From the NCBI GenBank assembly GCA_902495705.1, contig CABUXT010000013.1:1-52142 (forward strand): DNA of 52,142 bases. The letters are read 5' to 3'. This DNA comes from an uncultured cyanobacterium. Lineage in GTDB: Bacteria; Cyanobacteriota; Vampirovibrionia; Gastranaerophilales; Gastranaerophilaceae. Under the pieces are notes generated by a model. That model was not told the origin of the DNA and made no database searches. It worked only from the letters and a program-made list of their open reading frames with translations. Shown here in pieces: positions 7,789 to 15,512 of this stretch (position 1 is its first letter; each line of letters opens with the position of its first letter). The translations under genes were made by a program, and so were the position numbers.

Positions 7789-8199
7789 TTATGCTGCAAC
7801 GTCTAATTTTTTGCCAACTTCAGGTTGTTTTGCAGGTTCTTCTGCTGCTTTAGCATCAGAAGGAGCTGCTTCTTTTGCTACAGGTGCTTGTTCAGGAGCT
7901 ACAGGAGCTTTGACATCTTCTTTTTTGTCAGCTTTTGGAGCTTCGCCTGCAGGTTTGCTGATTTCTACAGTGTCTTTTTCAGGAGTTTTTTCTAATTTGA
8001 TATTTTTTACGTTGTTAGGTAATTCGTTTTTCATAAATTCATCAACAGGCATTTGACGAACGCCGTTTTTATCTCCGTTTAGAGTAACGATTCCGTCTTT
8101 TTTTGTTGCTGAAATGTTTTCACCATCTTTAGTTGTGTATTTTACTGTTGTGAATTGTGGCAATTGTTGAGGTGCTGCCACATTAATTGAGTCTACCAT
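7789..8199 (-). CDS. Unknown 136-aa protein with Ala/Pro/Lys-rich tail
   Basis: Residues 1-75 are a small polar domain (FTTVKYTTKDGENISATKKDG, then NNVKNIKLEK). Residues 76-136 are low-complexity Ala, Pro, Lys and Glu, typical of a flexible linker or tail. No signal peptide. The Shine-Dalgarno AGAAAGGAAG is well placed. Its upstream region shares the motif ATATTCACAG plus a -10-like TATTA with the unknown gene at 39078, so the two may be controlled together. Function unknown. Confidence 0.65.
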   Translation of the reverse strand: MVDSINVAAPQQLPQFTTVKYTTKDGENISATKKDGIVTLNGDKNGVRQMPVDEFMKNELPNNVKNIKLEKTPEKDTVEISKPAGEAPKADKKEDVKAPVAPEQAPVAKEAAPSDAKAAEEPAKQPEVGKKLDVAA

Positions 8200-8290
8200 T
8201 TTCTACTTCCTTTCTCTGGGGTTCTACCCTTTGTATTAATAACTGTGAATATTATTTATTGATTAATTTCTTGATTTTGCTTAACTTTTC

Positions 8291-9124
8291 TTAATAAATA
8301 TTTGGAGCTTTTGGAGTTATTGCCCATTTTTGCCTTTCTTTTTTAATTATTTCAAAAGCCATTTGTTTTAAAAGGTCGATTTTTTCTTGGAACATAAAAT
8401 TCTTATTTTCTTTTACCAAATCCCTTTTATCAATTGGAATGTGCTTTTTGTTTAAGCGTTTTGCAATTTTTGCTTGCATTTGATATGCATAATGTTCTGA
8501 TAACAGACTGTATCTTGCATCTTGCAAATAATCAATTTTGTCTTCTGTCGGCATTCTGCGTAAAAAGTTGTGAACCTTATTTCGCACTTGCCTTATTATG
8601 TATGCTTTATCCTTTTTCCCCTCCGGCATTTCTATATTGTATAAGAAATTGTCGTAAAATCTGTTATATTTATTGGTATATAGCCCATAATTTGCCATTT
8701 TCTGATTTCTGGCGAGGTATTTGGGGTGGAATAATTGGTCTGCTACATGCAAAAATTCATGCATTATTGTAGTCAATTCTTCCACTCTAATTTTATTCTT
8801 AATACTATCAATGTCAAGTGTTGTTTTGCTTATAGCACCTGTAAATTTTGAATAAGTTATATCACATCCGCCGGTAAAGTCTCTGTCATCGTTTTTTCTG
8901 ACTAATATTTTGACTTTTTTATCCAAAACTTTGTCTACCGACTCCTGGACATCTTGAATTGTCGCACTTCCTTTTTTGAATTTTGGCAAAAGGTCATCAT
9001 AGAGTTTTTCGGTTAATTTTATTGCATTGTTTTGCCTTTGAGCAAAAGTTCCTTGAACTTTAGTATATGGCAATTTTACATGGGGTGATAGTTTATTTAG
9101 CATGTTTTTAATAAGTTTAGACAT
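8291..9124 (-). CDS. Putative HExxH zinc metalloprotease-like protein
   Basis: A 277-aa basic protein with no signal peptide. TTIMHEFLHVADQLFHP has the zincin helix HEFLH (H122, E123, H126) followed by V-A-D. A possible third ligand is E210 in LLSEHYAYQ, in the SExxA-type position seen in gluzincin-like families. DFTGGCDITYSKFTGAIS upstream could be the edge strand of the active site. The family is not recognised. It is transcribed away from padR, 52 bases apart. There is no convincing Shine-Dalgarno before the ATG. The nearby effector-like genes make a secreted or toxin role imaginable; a cytosolic housekeeping role is equally possible. Confidence 0.6.
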   Translation of the reverse strand: MSKLIKNMLNKLSPHVKLPYTKVQGTFAQRQNNAIKLTEKLYDDLLPKFKKGSATIQDVQESVDKVLDKKVKILVRKNDDRDFTGGCDITYSKFTGAISKTTLDIDSIKNKIRVEELTTIMHEFLHVADQLFHPKYLARNQKMANYGLYTNKYNRFYDNFLYNIEMPEGKKDKAYIIRQVRNKVHNFLRRMPTEDKIDYLQDARYSLLSEHYAYQMQAKIAKRLNKKHIPIDKRDLVKENKNFMFQEKIDLLKQMAFEIIKKERQKWAITPKAPNIY

Positions 9125-9141
9125 TAAATTTTTTGCTAGAA

Positions 9142-9170
9142 TTGAGAAAAAAATAAATTAATGCTAACAT
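9142..9170 (+). promoter_or_regulatory. Promoter of padR-like gene (leaderless configuration)
   Basis: TTGAGA (9142-9147), 17 bases, then the extended -10 TGcTAACAT with hexamer TAACAT at 9165-9170. The ATG at 9177 is only 6 bases further, so the transcript should start at or next to the start codon. Confidence 0.55.
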
Positions 9171-9176
9171 AAATTT

Positions 9177-9704
9177 ATGATTGAACTAATGATATTATAT
9201 GTTTTGCTTAATCACGATTTGACGATGTATGCCATCCATAAAAGGATAAAAGAAAACTTTTTGGCATATACAAATCCGAGTTTTGGAGCGATAAAACCTG
9301 CTCTTGTGAGGTTAGAAAAACAAAATTGCATAACGTCAGCGAAAGTTATGTCAGGTGGTGGCAAATTGTCTATTTTTTACACCATTACAAAAGATGGGCT
9401 AAAAGAATTGAAAAAACTTTTGCTAAAACCCCTTTCGCAAAATCCGTTGCAATTTATGTCTGATGCCAGAGTTAAAATCTCTTGTTTATCATTTTTAGAT
9501 TCAGAAGCTTGCGCGGAAGTTTTGTTTGACTTGAAGTCAAATGCCTTGCTACACTTGGTTAATGCAGAAAATATTTTATCAGATGAGTATACTCCTTTGA
9601 CTTTTTACCAAAGGATTGTTCTTGATAATTCGATTTGTGAATACAAAAATTTTATTTCGATGATAGAAGGTTTGGAAAAAGATAATGCCGGCAATAGTAA
9701 ATAG
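9177..9704 (+). CDS. PadR-family transcriptional regulator
   Basis: A 175-aa protein. Residues 1-75 form the PadR winged helix (ILYVLLNHDLTMYAIHKRI, then SFGAIKPALVRLEKQNCI as recognition helix, then FYTITKDGLKEL as wing and following helix). Residues 90-175 are a helical dimerisation region. PadR proteins usually repress nearby genes. Its 3' end overlaps the DUF512 gene by 20 bases, so both are on one message with coupled translation. No Shine-Dalgarno precedes the start, and the promoter position predicts a leaderless message. The ligand is unknown. Confidence 0.85.
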   Translation: MIELMILYVLLNHDLTMYAIHKRIKENFLAYTNPSFGAIKPALVRLEKQNCITSAKVMSGGGKLSIFYTITKDGLKELKKLLLKPLSQNPLQFMSDARVKISCLSFLDSEACAEVLFDLKSNALLHLVNAENILSDEYTPLTFYQRIVLDNSICEYKNFISMIEGLEKDNAGNSK

Positions 9705-10953
9705 TGTAATATCAGGCTCAATAGCTGAAGAATTAGAAATTCAAAAAGGGGATGAACTTCTCTCTGTTGATGGCAACAAGTTGCAGGATATGATTGATTA
9801 CAATTTCTATATGAAATCGGAATTGATTACTATTGAAATAAAAAAAGTCGATGGTGAAATTGAAGAAATCGAGTTAGAAAAAGATTATGATGAAGATTTA
9901 GGTATCGTATTTGAAAGCGCGGTTTTTGATAGGATTAAACCTTGTCTGAACCATTGTGTTTTTTGCTTTGTTGACCAACAGCCAAAAGGGTTGCGCGATA
10001 CTTTGTACATAAAAGATGATGATTACAGACTTTCATATTTGCAAGGTACATATATCACACTGACAAATTTGACTGAAAAAGACAAAGATCGAATTAAGCG
10101 TATGCACTTAGGTCCGTTTTATGTTTCTGTTCAGACAACCAATCCTGAATTGCGTGTAAAAATGCTCAGAAATCCAAATGCAGGTAAAGCTTTAGAAAAT
10201 TTGAAATGGTTCAGAAAAAACAAAATTCCGTTCCATGCTCAAATTGTTTTGTGCCCTGGGCTGAATGATGGTGCGGAACTTGAGAGAACTTTATCTGATT
10301 TAGCCGAATTAAAAAATACAGTTTTATCAACTGCGATTGTTCCTGTTGGGATTACTCAATTCCGACCTGATGGGGAATTAAAACGTGTGGATAAAAAATG
10401 CGCGGTCGAAACGGTTGAAATATCTTCAAAATATAAGCGCGTTTGTTGCTCTGATGAGTTTTTCTTACTTGCAGATAAACCTATTCCGCCTGCAAAATAT
10501 TATGGCAGTTTTTGTCAGCTTGATGATGGCGTTGGTGCGTTGAGAATGACTTTAGATGATTTTAATAAACGTAAATTGCCAAAATCTGTTTCTAAACCTT
10601 ATAAAATGGTGTTTGCGTGTTCTTATGCTGCAAAAAATATGCTAGAGGAAGTTGCGGCAAAGTTAAATAAAATAAAAAATCTGACAGTTCAGGTTTGCCC
10701 TGTCAAATCCCATTATTGGGGACAAGATATCACTGTTGCAGGTTTGATTACGACAGATGATTTAATTAGAACAGTCAAAGATGTCGAGTGTGATGTCGTT
10801 GTGATACCTTCTGTAATGTTGAGACCTTATACTGAAGACTTTTTGGATGGCAAAAATTTAACTTATGTAAAAGAGCAGTCTAAAAAGAATTTTTACGTAC
10901 AACAAAATATCTATTCACTTGAAGAAGTCGTGAACTTGGTCTGGGATGTGTAG
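9685..10953 (+). CDS. DUF512 radical SAM protein with N-terminal PDZ-like domain
   Basis: A 422-aa protein. Residues 1-65 form a small PDZ-like domain (SVISGSIAEELEIQKGDELLSVDG). C87, C91 and C94 in CLNHCVFC bind the SAM-cleaving 4Fe-4S cluster. The segments DDYRLSYLQGTYITLTN and FYVSVQTTNPELR are typical of this family, and the C-terminal half is the DUF512 domain. This protein group is found in Cyanobacteria and Firmicutes, and its biochemical role is not established. It overlaps padR and is followed 3 bases later by the convergent XRE gene. Confidence 0.92.
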   Translation: MPAIVNSVISGSIAEELEIQKGDELLSVDGNKLQDMIDYNFYMKSELITIEIKKVDGEIEEIELEKDYDEDLGIVFESAVFDRIKPCLNHCVFCFVDQQPKGLRDTLYIKDDDYRLSYLQGTYITLTNLTEKDKDRIKRMHLGPFYVSVQTTNPELRVKMLRNPNAGKALENLKWFRKNKIPFHAQIVLCPGLNDGAELERTLSDLAELKNTVLSTAIVPVGITQFRPDGELKRVDKKCAVETVEISSKYKRVCCSDEFFLLADKPIPPAKYYGSFCQLDDGVGALRMTLDDFNKRKLPKSVSKPYKMVFACSYAAKNMLEEVAAKLNKIKNLTVQVCPVKSHYWGQDITVAGLITTDDLIRTVKDVECDVVVIPSVMLRPYTEDFLDGKNLTYVKEQSKKNFYVQQNIYSLEEVVNLVWDV

Positions 10954-10956
10954 AAA

Positions 10957-11199
10957 TTATTTTGTTTTGTAGCCTGCTAGTTCGTCAAGTGATACATTAA
11001 AAATTTGCGCAAGTTTTATAAATGTTGTGAATCCGATTGTTTCTCGACCTTTTTCGAGTCTATTGACGTGCTCTCTAGTGCGGTCAATTAGTTCTGCAAG
11101 ATATTCCTGAGAATATTTGTTTTTCTTTCTTAGCAGCCTGATATTTTGGGCGATTTTCTCATTGTATTGGTTCTCGTCTTGCATATTTTGATTGTACAT
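10957..11199 (-). CDS. XRE-family helix-turn-helix regulator
   Basis: An 80-aa protein made almost entirely of one lambda-repressor-type HTH domain: IAQNIRLLRKKNKYSQEYLA, then LIDRTREHVNRLEKG as the recognition helix, then FIKLAQIFNVSLDELAG. There is no effector domain, so it probably binds DNA as a simple dimer. It converges with the DUF512 gene and is divergent from the 51-aa ORF at 11270, the likeliest local target. Confidence 0.9.
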   Translation of the reverse strand: MYNQNMQDENQYNEKIAQNIRLLRKKNKYSQEYLAELIDRTREHVNRLEKGRETIGFTTFIKLAQIFNVSLDELAGYKTK

Positions 11200-11269
11200 G
11201 TATAATATATTTATTCTGTGATAAAAATATCACAAAAAGGTTAGCTTTGAAAGTCTAGGATGGTTTATA

Positions 11270-11425
11270 ATGAAATATGTTTACGTTAAAGATTCAGATG
11301 GTTTTGTAGTAAAGAAATCTGAAAATGAATGTCTACCAAATGAAGTCATAATTTCAGAGAAAGAATATAATAAGCTTTCAGGTGAAAATTTTTATAAAAA
11401 ACTGTATCATGGTACAGGGTCGTAG
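11270..11425 (+). CDS. Small 51-aa protein
   Basis: ATG 11270 to TAG 11423-11425, too short for most gene callers. AGGA (11257-11260) lies 9 bases before the ATG. The product is charged, with coding-like composition: MKYVYVKDSDGFVVKKS, then LPNEVIISEKEYNKLSGEN, resembling short beta-hairpin plus helix proteins. The last 19 bases overlap the 3' end of yidD on the other strand. It is divergent from the XRE gene. Function unknown. Confidence 0.5.
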   Translation: MKYVYVKDSDGFVVKKSENECLPNEVIISEKEYNKLSGENFYKKLYHGTGS

Positions 11426-11613
11426 CCTCCGGGGTTGCCGGGGTGACAGCGACAGATTCTTTTTATTCCGAGCCATCCGCCTTTTAGCACGCCGTATTTT
11501 ATGATGGCTTGTTTGGTGTATTCCGAGCACGTCGGATAAAACCTGCAAACTGAAGGAGTGAATTTAGAAAAATATTGATAGATTTTTATTAGTGTTAAAA
11601 ATATTTTTTTCAT
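11407..11613 (-). CDS. yidD: Membrane protein insertion efficiency factor YidD
   Basis: A 68-aa protein matching YidD over its full length: an N-terminal amphipathic helix (FLTLIKIYQYFSKFTP), then the family signature CRFYPTCSEYTKQAI, then GGWLGIKRICRCHPGNPGGYDPVP. YidD assists YidC-dependent membrane insertion at the inner membrane. It is separated here from rpmH, rnpA and yidC, its usual neighbours. flhA lies just upstream on the same strand (33 bases between flhA stop and yidD start). Confidence 0.96.
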   Translation of the reverse strand: MKKIFLTLIKIYQYFSKFTPSVCRFYPTCSEYTKQAIIKYGVLKGGWLGIKRICRCHPGNPGGYDPVP

Positions 11614-11646
11614 TTTCTTTTTATGGATTGCGATGCTAAAACTTAC

Positions 11647-13758
11647 TTAGTCGGTAATATAAGCTTCACCAATTGTATCAATTGCTTCAACCTTGATATC
11701 TGTAATCAATTCAGAGTATGAAATAACAACAACTGTTGGAATGTGGCGCTCCAGCAATTGATATAGCGGCAATCTGATTCTTGGAGAGCACAATACTACA
11801 GGTTGTCTTCCGCAGGTTTGGTGTGCTCTTAATAGAGTTGTTGCCGTTGTTTCAATCAGTTCTTGTACCTGAACAGGGTTAAGTAAAAACATTGTACCAA
11901 GCTCTGTTCTTTGACAACTGTCATCCAATGTTTTTTCCCATTCAGGAGACAATGTCAGGGCGTATAATACCTTGTCATCTTGAACGTTTGCTAAACAGAT
12001 TTGACGACCGAGTGCGGCTCTTAATCTTTCTGACAAGATATCAGGTTCTTTTGAAAATCTTGCATAATCACAAAGTCTTTCAAACACAAAGATAATATCT
12101 TTGATAGAAACTTTTTCACGGATTAAGTTGACAAAAATCTTACGCAAATCACTTGTTGAAATAATTGTCGGAACAAGGTCATTAACAAGTGTTGGGTCTT
12201 GAGAACGTACAAGTTCCATAAGTTTAAGTACGTCAGTTTTGGTCATAACTTCATCAACGTGTTTTCTTACACATTCTTGAAGGTGAGTAACAATAACATC
12301 TGTAGCATCAACCGCAGTAACAAGTCTTGCTGATTTTGCATCTTCTTGCGAAATCCAGTATGCCTGAGTTTGATATGTTGGGTCAATACCGATAATCGCA
12401 TCTTCCGGTACTTCTTTTTTCATAGAATCCCATTGGTCAGCAATTACCATGAATTTCCCCGGATAAACATAACCTGTGGCAACTGTATTACCACGGATGG
12501 AAATCATATATTCATTGGCATCTAATGCAGATGAGTCCATAATTCTTATGTTTGGCAAAATGTAACCAAGTTCATCTGTTACCCTTTGACGTAAGGCGGC
12601 AATTTTTGCAAGCAATTGACCTTCTTGGTCAGGGTCAGCAATTACCAACAAGTTTGAACCGACTTGCAAACTCAAAATATCAACCCCTAAACGTTCGTAC
12701 ATTCTGTTAGGATTTACCAAGTCTTGCATGTTTTGTCTAACGTTTTCAAGTTGTCCCAACTGAGATTGAACATCTGCATTGATTAAAACTTGGAAACCTG
12801 CAACAAATAATGCTATCGCAAATATAAAAAACGGTAACGGCGGCAAACCTGTACCTTGCCAAAACGGAGTATGACCTGTTATCCCAAGCAAAACAAGGAA
12901 TGCTGCTGCGAAGAACAATGCATAAGGTTTACTTGTAATTTGGGCGGTGACATCTGTACCTAATGAAGGGCTGGCAGCTGACGCACGTGTCATAAAGATA
13001 CCTGCTGCAATTGACATCAAAAGTGACGGAACCTGAGATGCCAAACCATCACCGATTGTTAATACGGTGTATTTAGAAACCGCATCACCAATTGCCATCT
13101 GGTTCATAATACAACCAACGCACAAACCGCCGATAATGTTAATCAGTACGATGATAATACCTGCGATGGTATCCCCTTTTACGAACTTCATGGCACCATC
13201 CATTGAACCCATCAAGCTTGACTCTCGAGATAAGTCTTCACGTTTTTTAGTCGCCTCTTCAGGAGATATCAAACCGGCGTTAAAGTCCGCGTCAATTGTC
13301 ATTTGTTTACCTGGCATGGCATCTAAGGCGAAACGTGCAGATACTTCGGCGATACGTTCAGCACCTTTGGTAATTACCATGAACTGTACAACCGTGATAA
13401 TCAGGAAGATTACACCTCCGACAATCATGTTACCACCTGTTACGAAAGTTCCAAATGCGTGAATTACTTCTCCGGCTTCCCCTTTAGCAAGAATCAAACG
13501 AGTTGATGCAATTGACAGAACCAGTCGAAACATTGTACCAACCAAGATGATTGAAGGGAATGATGATAATTCCAATGTCTTTTGTACATACAAGGCGAAC
13601 ATCAAAAGAACAATACCAAGTGTGATATTTAAGCAAATACAAATATTGATAATCCAGTTTGGCAATTCTACCAACAAGATAATCAAAAGAAACAGTACAA
13701 AGACTGCCATTAAAAATTCGCTTATAGGATTACTACTGTTTCCTTCTGGTGCTGCCAT
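11647..13758 (-). CDS. flhA: Flagellar export gate protein FlhA
   Basis: A 703-aa protein, normal length for FlhA. Residues ~1-330 hold eight membrane helices, with the FHIPEP-type landmarks FPSIILVGTMFRLVLSIAST, AEVSARFALDAMPGKQM and GDTIAGIIIVLINIIGG. The cytosolic domain begins around 345 (YERLGVDILSLQVG) and continues to SYSELITDIKVEAIDTIGEA. It forms the export-gate ring of the type III apparatus. Its start codon shares one base with the fliH stop (TAATG), indicating coupled translation. The presence of fliE and fliF in the same operon favours flagellar FlhA over injectisome SctV. Confidence 0.95.
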   Translation of the reverse strand: MAAPEGNSSNPISEFLMAVFVLFLLIILLVELPNWIINICICLNITLGIVLLMFALYVQKTLELSSFPSIILVGTMFRLVLSIASTRLILAKGEAGEVIHAFGTFVTGGNMIVGGVIFLIITVVQFMVITKGAERIAEVSARFALDAMPGKQMTIDADFNAGLISPEEATKKREDLSRESSLMGSMDGAMKFVKGDTIAGIIIVLINIIGGLCVGCIMNQMAIGDAVSKYTVLTIGDGLASQVPSLLMSIAAGIFMTRASAASPSLGTDVTAQITSKPYALFFAAAFLVLLGITGHTPFWQGTGLPPLPFFIFAIALFVAGFQVLINADVQSQLGQLENVRQNMQDLVNPNRMYERLGVDILSLQVGSNLLVIADPDQEGQLLAKIAALRQRVTDELGYILPNIRIMDSSALDANEYMISIRGNTVATGYVYPGKFMVIADQWDSMKKEVPEDAIIGIDPTYQTQAYWISQEDAKSARLVTAVDATDVIVTHLQECVRKHVDEVMTKTDVLKLMELVRSQDPTLVNDLVPTIISTSDLRKIFVNLIREKVSIKDIIFVFERLCDYARFSKEPDILSERLRAALGRQICLANVQDDKVLYALTLSPEWEKTLDDSCQRTELGTMFLLNPVQVQELIETTATTLLRAHQTCGRQPVVLCSPRIRLPLYQLLERHIPTVVVISYSELITDIKVEAIDTIGEAYITD

Positions 13759-14477
13759 TAAATTTCTTTTAATACCTCACTAATTACTGCTAACTGGGAG
13801 TCGATTGTTGCATCAATGACTCCGTTGGTTGTTGTTAATATACATCCGCCTTCTAAAATACTTTCATCTGGAATAATATATATTTTAGCCTCCAAGCCTA
13901 AAGAGCTTGAAACTTCCGGCAAATCTTGTTTCAGCATAGGTGCTTGCGCAGGATTTACCTTTACTGTAATTTTTGTTTCTTCTTTAGAAAGCCCTTTCAT
14001 AATATCTTTGATGTTATCTAAAATAATTTCAGGGTGTTCTATAGTTTCTTTTTTAATGATTTTTTTTGCAATATCAAAACTGATTTCCAAAATATCAGGA
14101 GCAATGTTGTCATAAACTTCTTGCTTGGCATTGAAAAATTCTTGTATTGCAGATTTAACAGAATCAATATCGTCTTTTGCTGCTTGTAATCCGTCTTGAT
14201 AACCTTCTTTTGCTGCAGCTTCTTTAATTGCTTTTGCCTCTTCTTTTGCGCGAGAAATCAAGTTGCGGTCATCAATTCGTCTAAAACCTCGGCGACGGTC
14301 ACCTCTTCGGCGCTCTTGACGTTGTTTGAAGTCGATATTATCCAAGTTAAAAAGGTCGATATCTTTTTCTTCATCCGTTTCCAGAGATTCGACTACCTTT
14401 TCTTCCTGTTGTACCGGAACTGTCTGCTGTTCCTCTACTCCCTCAGTCTGTTTTATTTTTTTCTTTTTGATAATCAT
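13758..14477 (-). CDS. fliH: FliH-like export ATPase regulator
   Basis: A 239-aa acidic protein. Residues 1-75 are disordered and charged, with an Arg-rich patch (RQERRRGDRRRGFRR). Then a long helical stalk (LISRAKEEAKAIKEAAAKEGY) leads to the C-terminal FliH/SctL domain: ILEISFDIAKKIIKKE, VKVNPAQAP and ILEGGCILTTTNGVIDATIDSQLAVI. The last block is diagnostic. FliH tethers and regulates the FliI ATPase, but no fliI gene lies in this operon. It begins 12 bases after the fliG-position gene and ends overlapping flhA. Confidence 0.85.
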   Translation of the reverse strand: MIIKKKKIKQTEGVEEQQTVPVQQEEKVVESLETDEEKDIDLFNLDNIDFKQRQERRRGDRRRGFRRIDDRNLISRAKEEAKAIKEAAAKEGYQDGLQAAKDDIDSVKSAIQEFFNAKQEVYDNIAPDILEISFDIAKKIIKKETIEHPEIILDNIKDIMKGLSKEETKITVKVNPAQAPMLKQDLPEVSSSLGLEAKIYIIPDESILEGGCILTTTNGVIDATIDSQLAVISEVLKEI

Positions 14478-14489
14478 GATTTGATATCA

Positions 14490-15506
14490 TTATACACCAT
14501 TAGCTAGGTGTGAGGCAACAATACTTGCAACTTTAGGCGGCATTTTGTCATAATATTTGCCCTCAATTGCGTTAAAGACAAGGCGTTTGACCCCAATACG
14601 TTCTTTTATCAGGATTGTATCTAAATCTTTACTTGAATATTTAGAGGCAAAATGTCTAAGTTTCATAACAACTCTATTAGGTGCCATATCTGTAACTTTT
14701 GGCAAGTTGGTTTTTATTTCTTGGAGGCAACGTAGAGCATTTGCAGTACCTACTTTTTGAGCTAAATCAGGTACTCTCATATATTTGATTACTGTTTGAG
14801 CATCCTCTGGTGCAAATTTATTTAAAATTGTTTGAACTTTATCTTGATTCATTTTCTTAAACAACATTGCAACAGTTGCAAGTTTTAGAACTTTTGAATC
14901 AACTTTTGGAAATTCATAAGGCTCACTATCAGCGCCTGTTTGGGTTGAAGGTATACCTTCGTTATTCATTTGTACTTGCGCAGCTTGCGGGTCTTGAATA
15001 TTTTGTTGCTGCATTTCTTGTGCCATTTTATCCATGTTAGACTGGGAGGCAGCATATTCCATTAATCCTTCATCTATCGCGCCTTTATTTTTTAATTCTG
15101 TAATCGCATCAACGTATGTCTTTTTTACGTGGTGCTCAATAAGTTCTAATATTTTGTCATGAGGTAATCCTTGAGAGAAGGTTTGTTTTGCAATTTCAAA
15201 AATAGTGTACGCAATTTTTTGCATAACACCATCCCAATATTGTTGAGGAATACCGGAGCGAATAACATCGATTGATTTGTGGAAAGACCATTCCGCAATA
15301 ATTTGAGTAATCGTGACAGCTTGATCCGCGTTAAAGTTTAGATTTGGGTCTTCTGCCAAGGTTTTTCCAGATAATAGTGCAAAGTTTCCTAATGTATTTA
15401 TAACATATTGCTTTTGAACATCTGTAAAGTCTTGAGGTACAATCTCTTGAGCTTGTGCAGCCAAGTTTTGGGCAAAATTTTCGTAATCAAAATCTTTTGT
15501 TGCCAT
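14490..15506 (-). CDS. FliG-position protein, highly divergent
   Basis: A 338-aa protein, the usual FliG length, located exactly where fliG normally sits (between fliF and fliH). Residues ~205-250 (KLATVAMLFKKMNQ..KFAPEDAQTVIKYMRVPDLAQKV) resemble a FliG armadillo-like repeat. However, the EHPQ motif of the middle domain and the charged torque helix of FliG-C (normally with LDDRSIQ-like sequence) are not visible. A Gln/Met-rich linker (MAQEMQQQNIQDPQAAQVQ) separates an N-terminal helical domain (1-150) from the rest. It may be a FliG that lost its motor role, or a replacement. AAGGAAGG precedes the start, 6 bases after fliF. Confidence 0.5.
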   Translation of the reverse strand: MATKDFDYENFAQNLAAQAQEIVPQDFTDVQKQYVINTLGNFALLSGKTLAEDPNLNFNADQAVTITQIIAEWSFHKSIDVIRSGIPQQYWDGVMQKIAYTIFEIAKQTFSQGLPHDKILELIEHHVKKTYVDAITELKNKGAIDEGLMEYAASQSNMDKMAQEMQQQNIQDPQAAQVQMNNEGIPSTQTGADSEPYEFPKVDSKVLKLATVAMLFKKMNQDKVQTILNKFAPEDAQTVIKYMRVPDLAQKVGTANALRCLQEIKTNLPKVTDMAPNRVVMKLRHFASKYSSKDLDTILIKERIGVKRLVFNAIEGKYYDKMPPKVASIVASHLANGV

Positions 15507-15512
15507 TATTTA

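Noticed and set aside
11892..12095. Small plus-strand ORF inside flhA
   Set aside because: Shadow of the FlhA cytosolic domain, no start signal.
13067..13462. 131-codon plus-strand ORF
   Set aside because: Antisense to flhA; composition follows from FlhA codons, with no independent signal.
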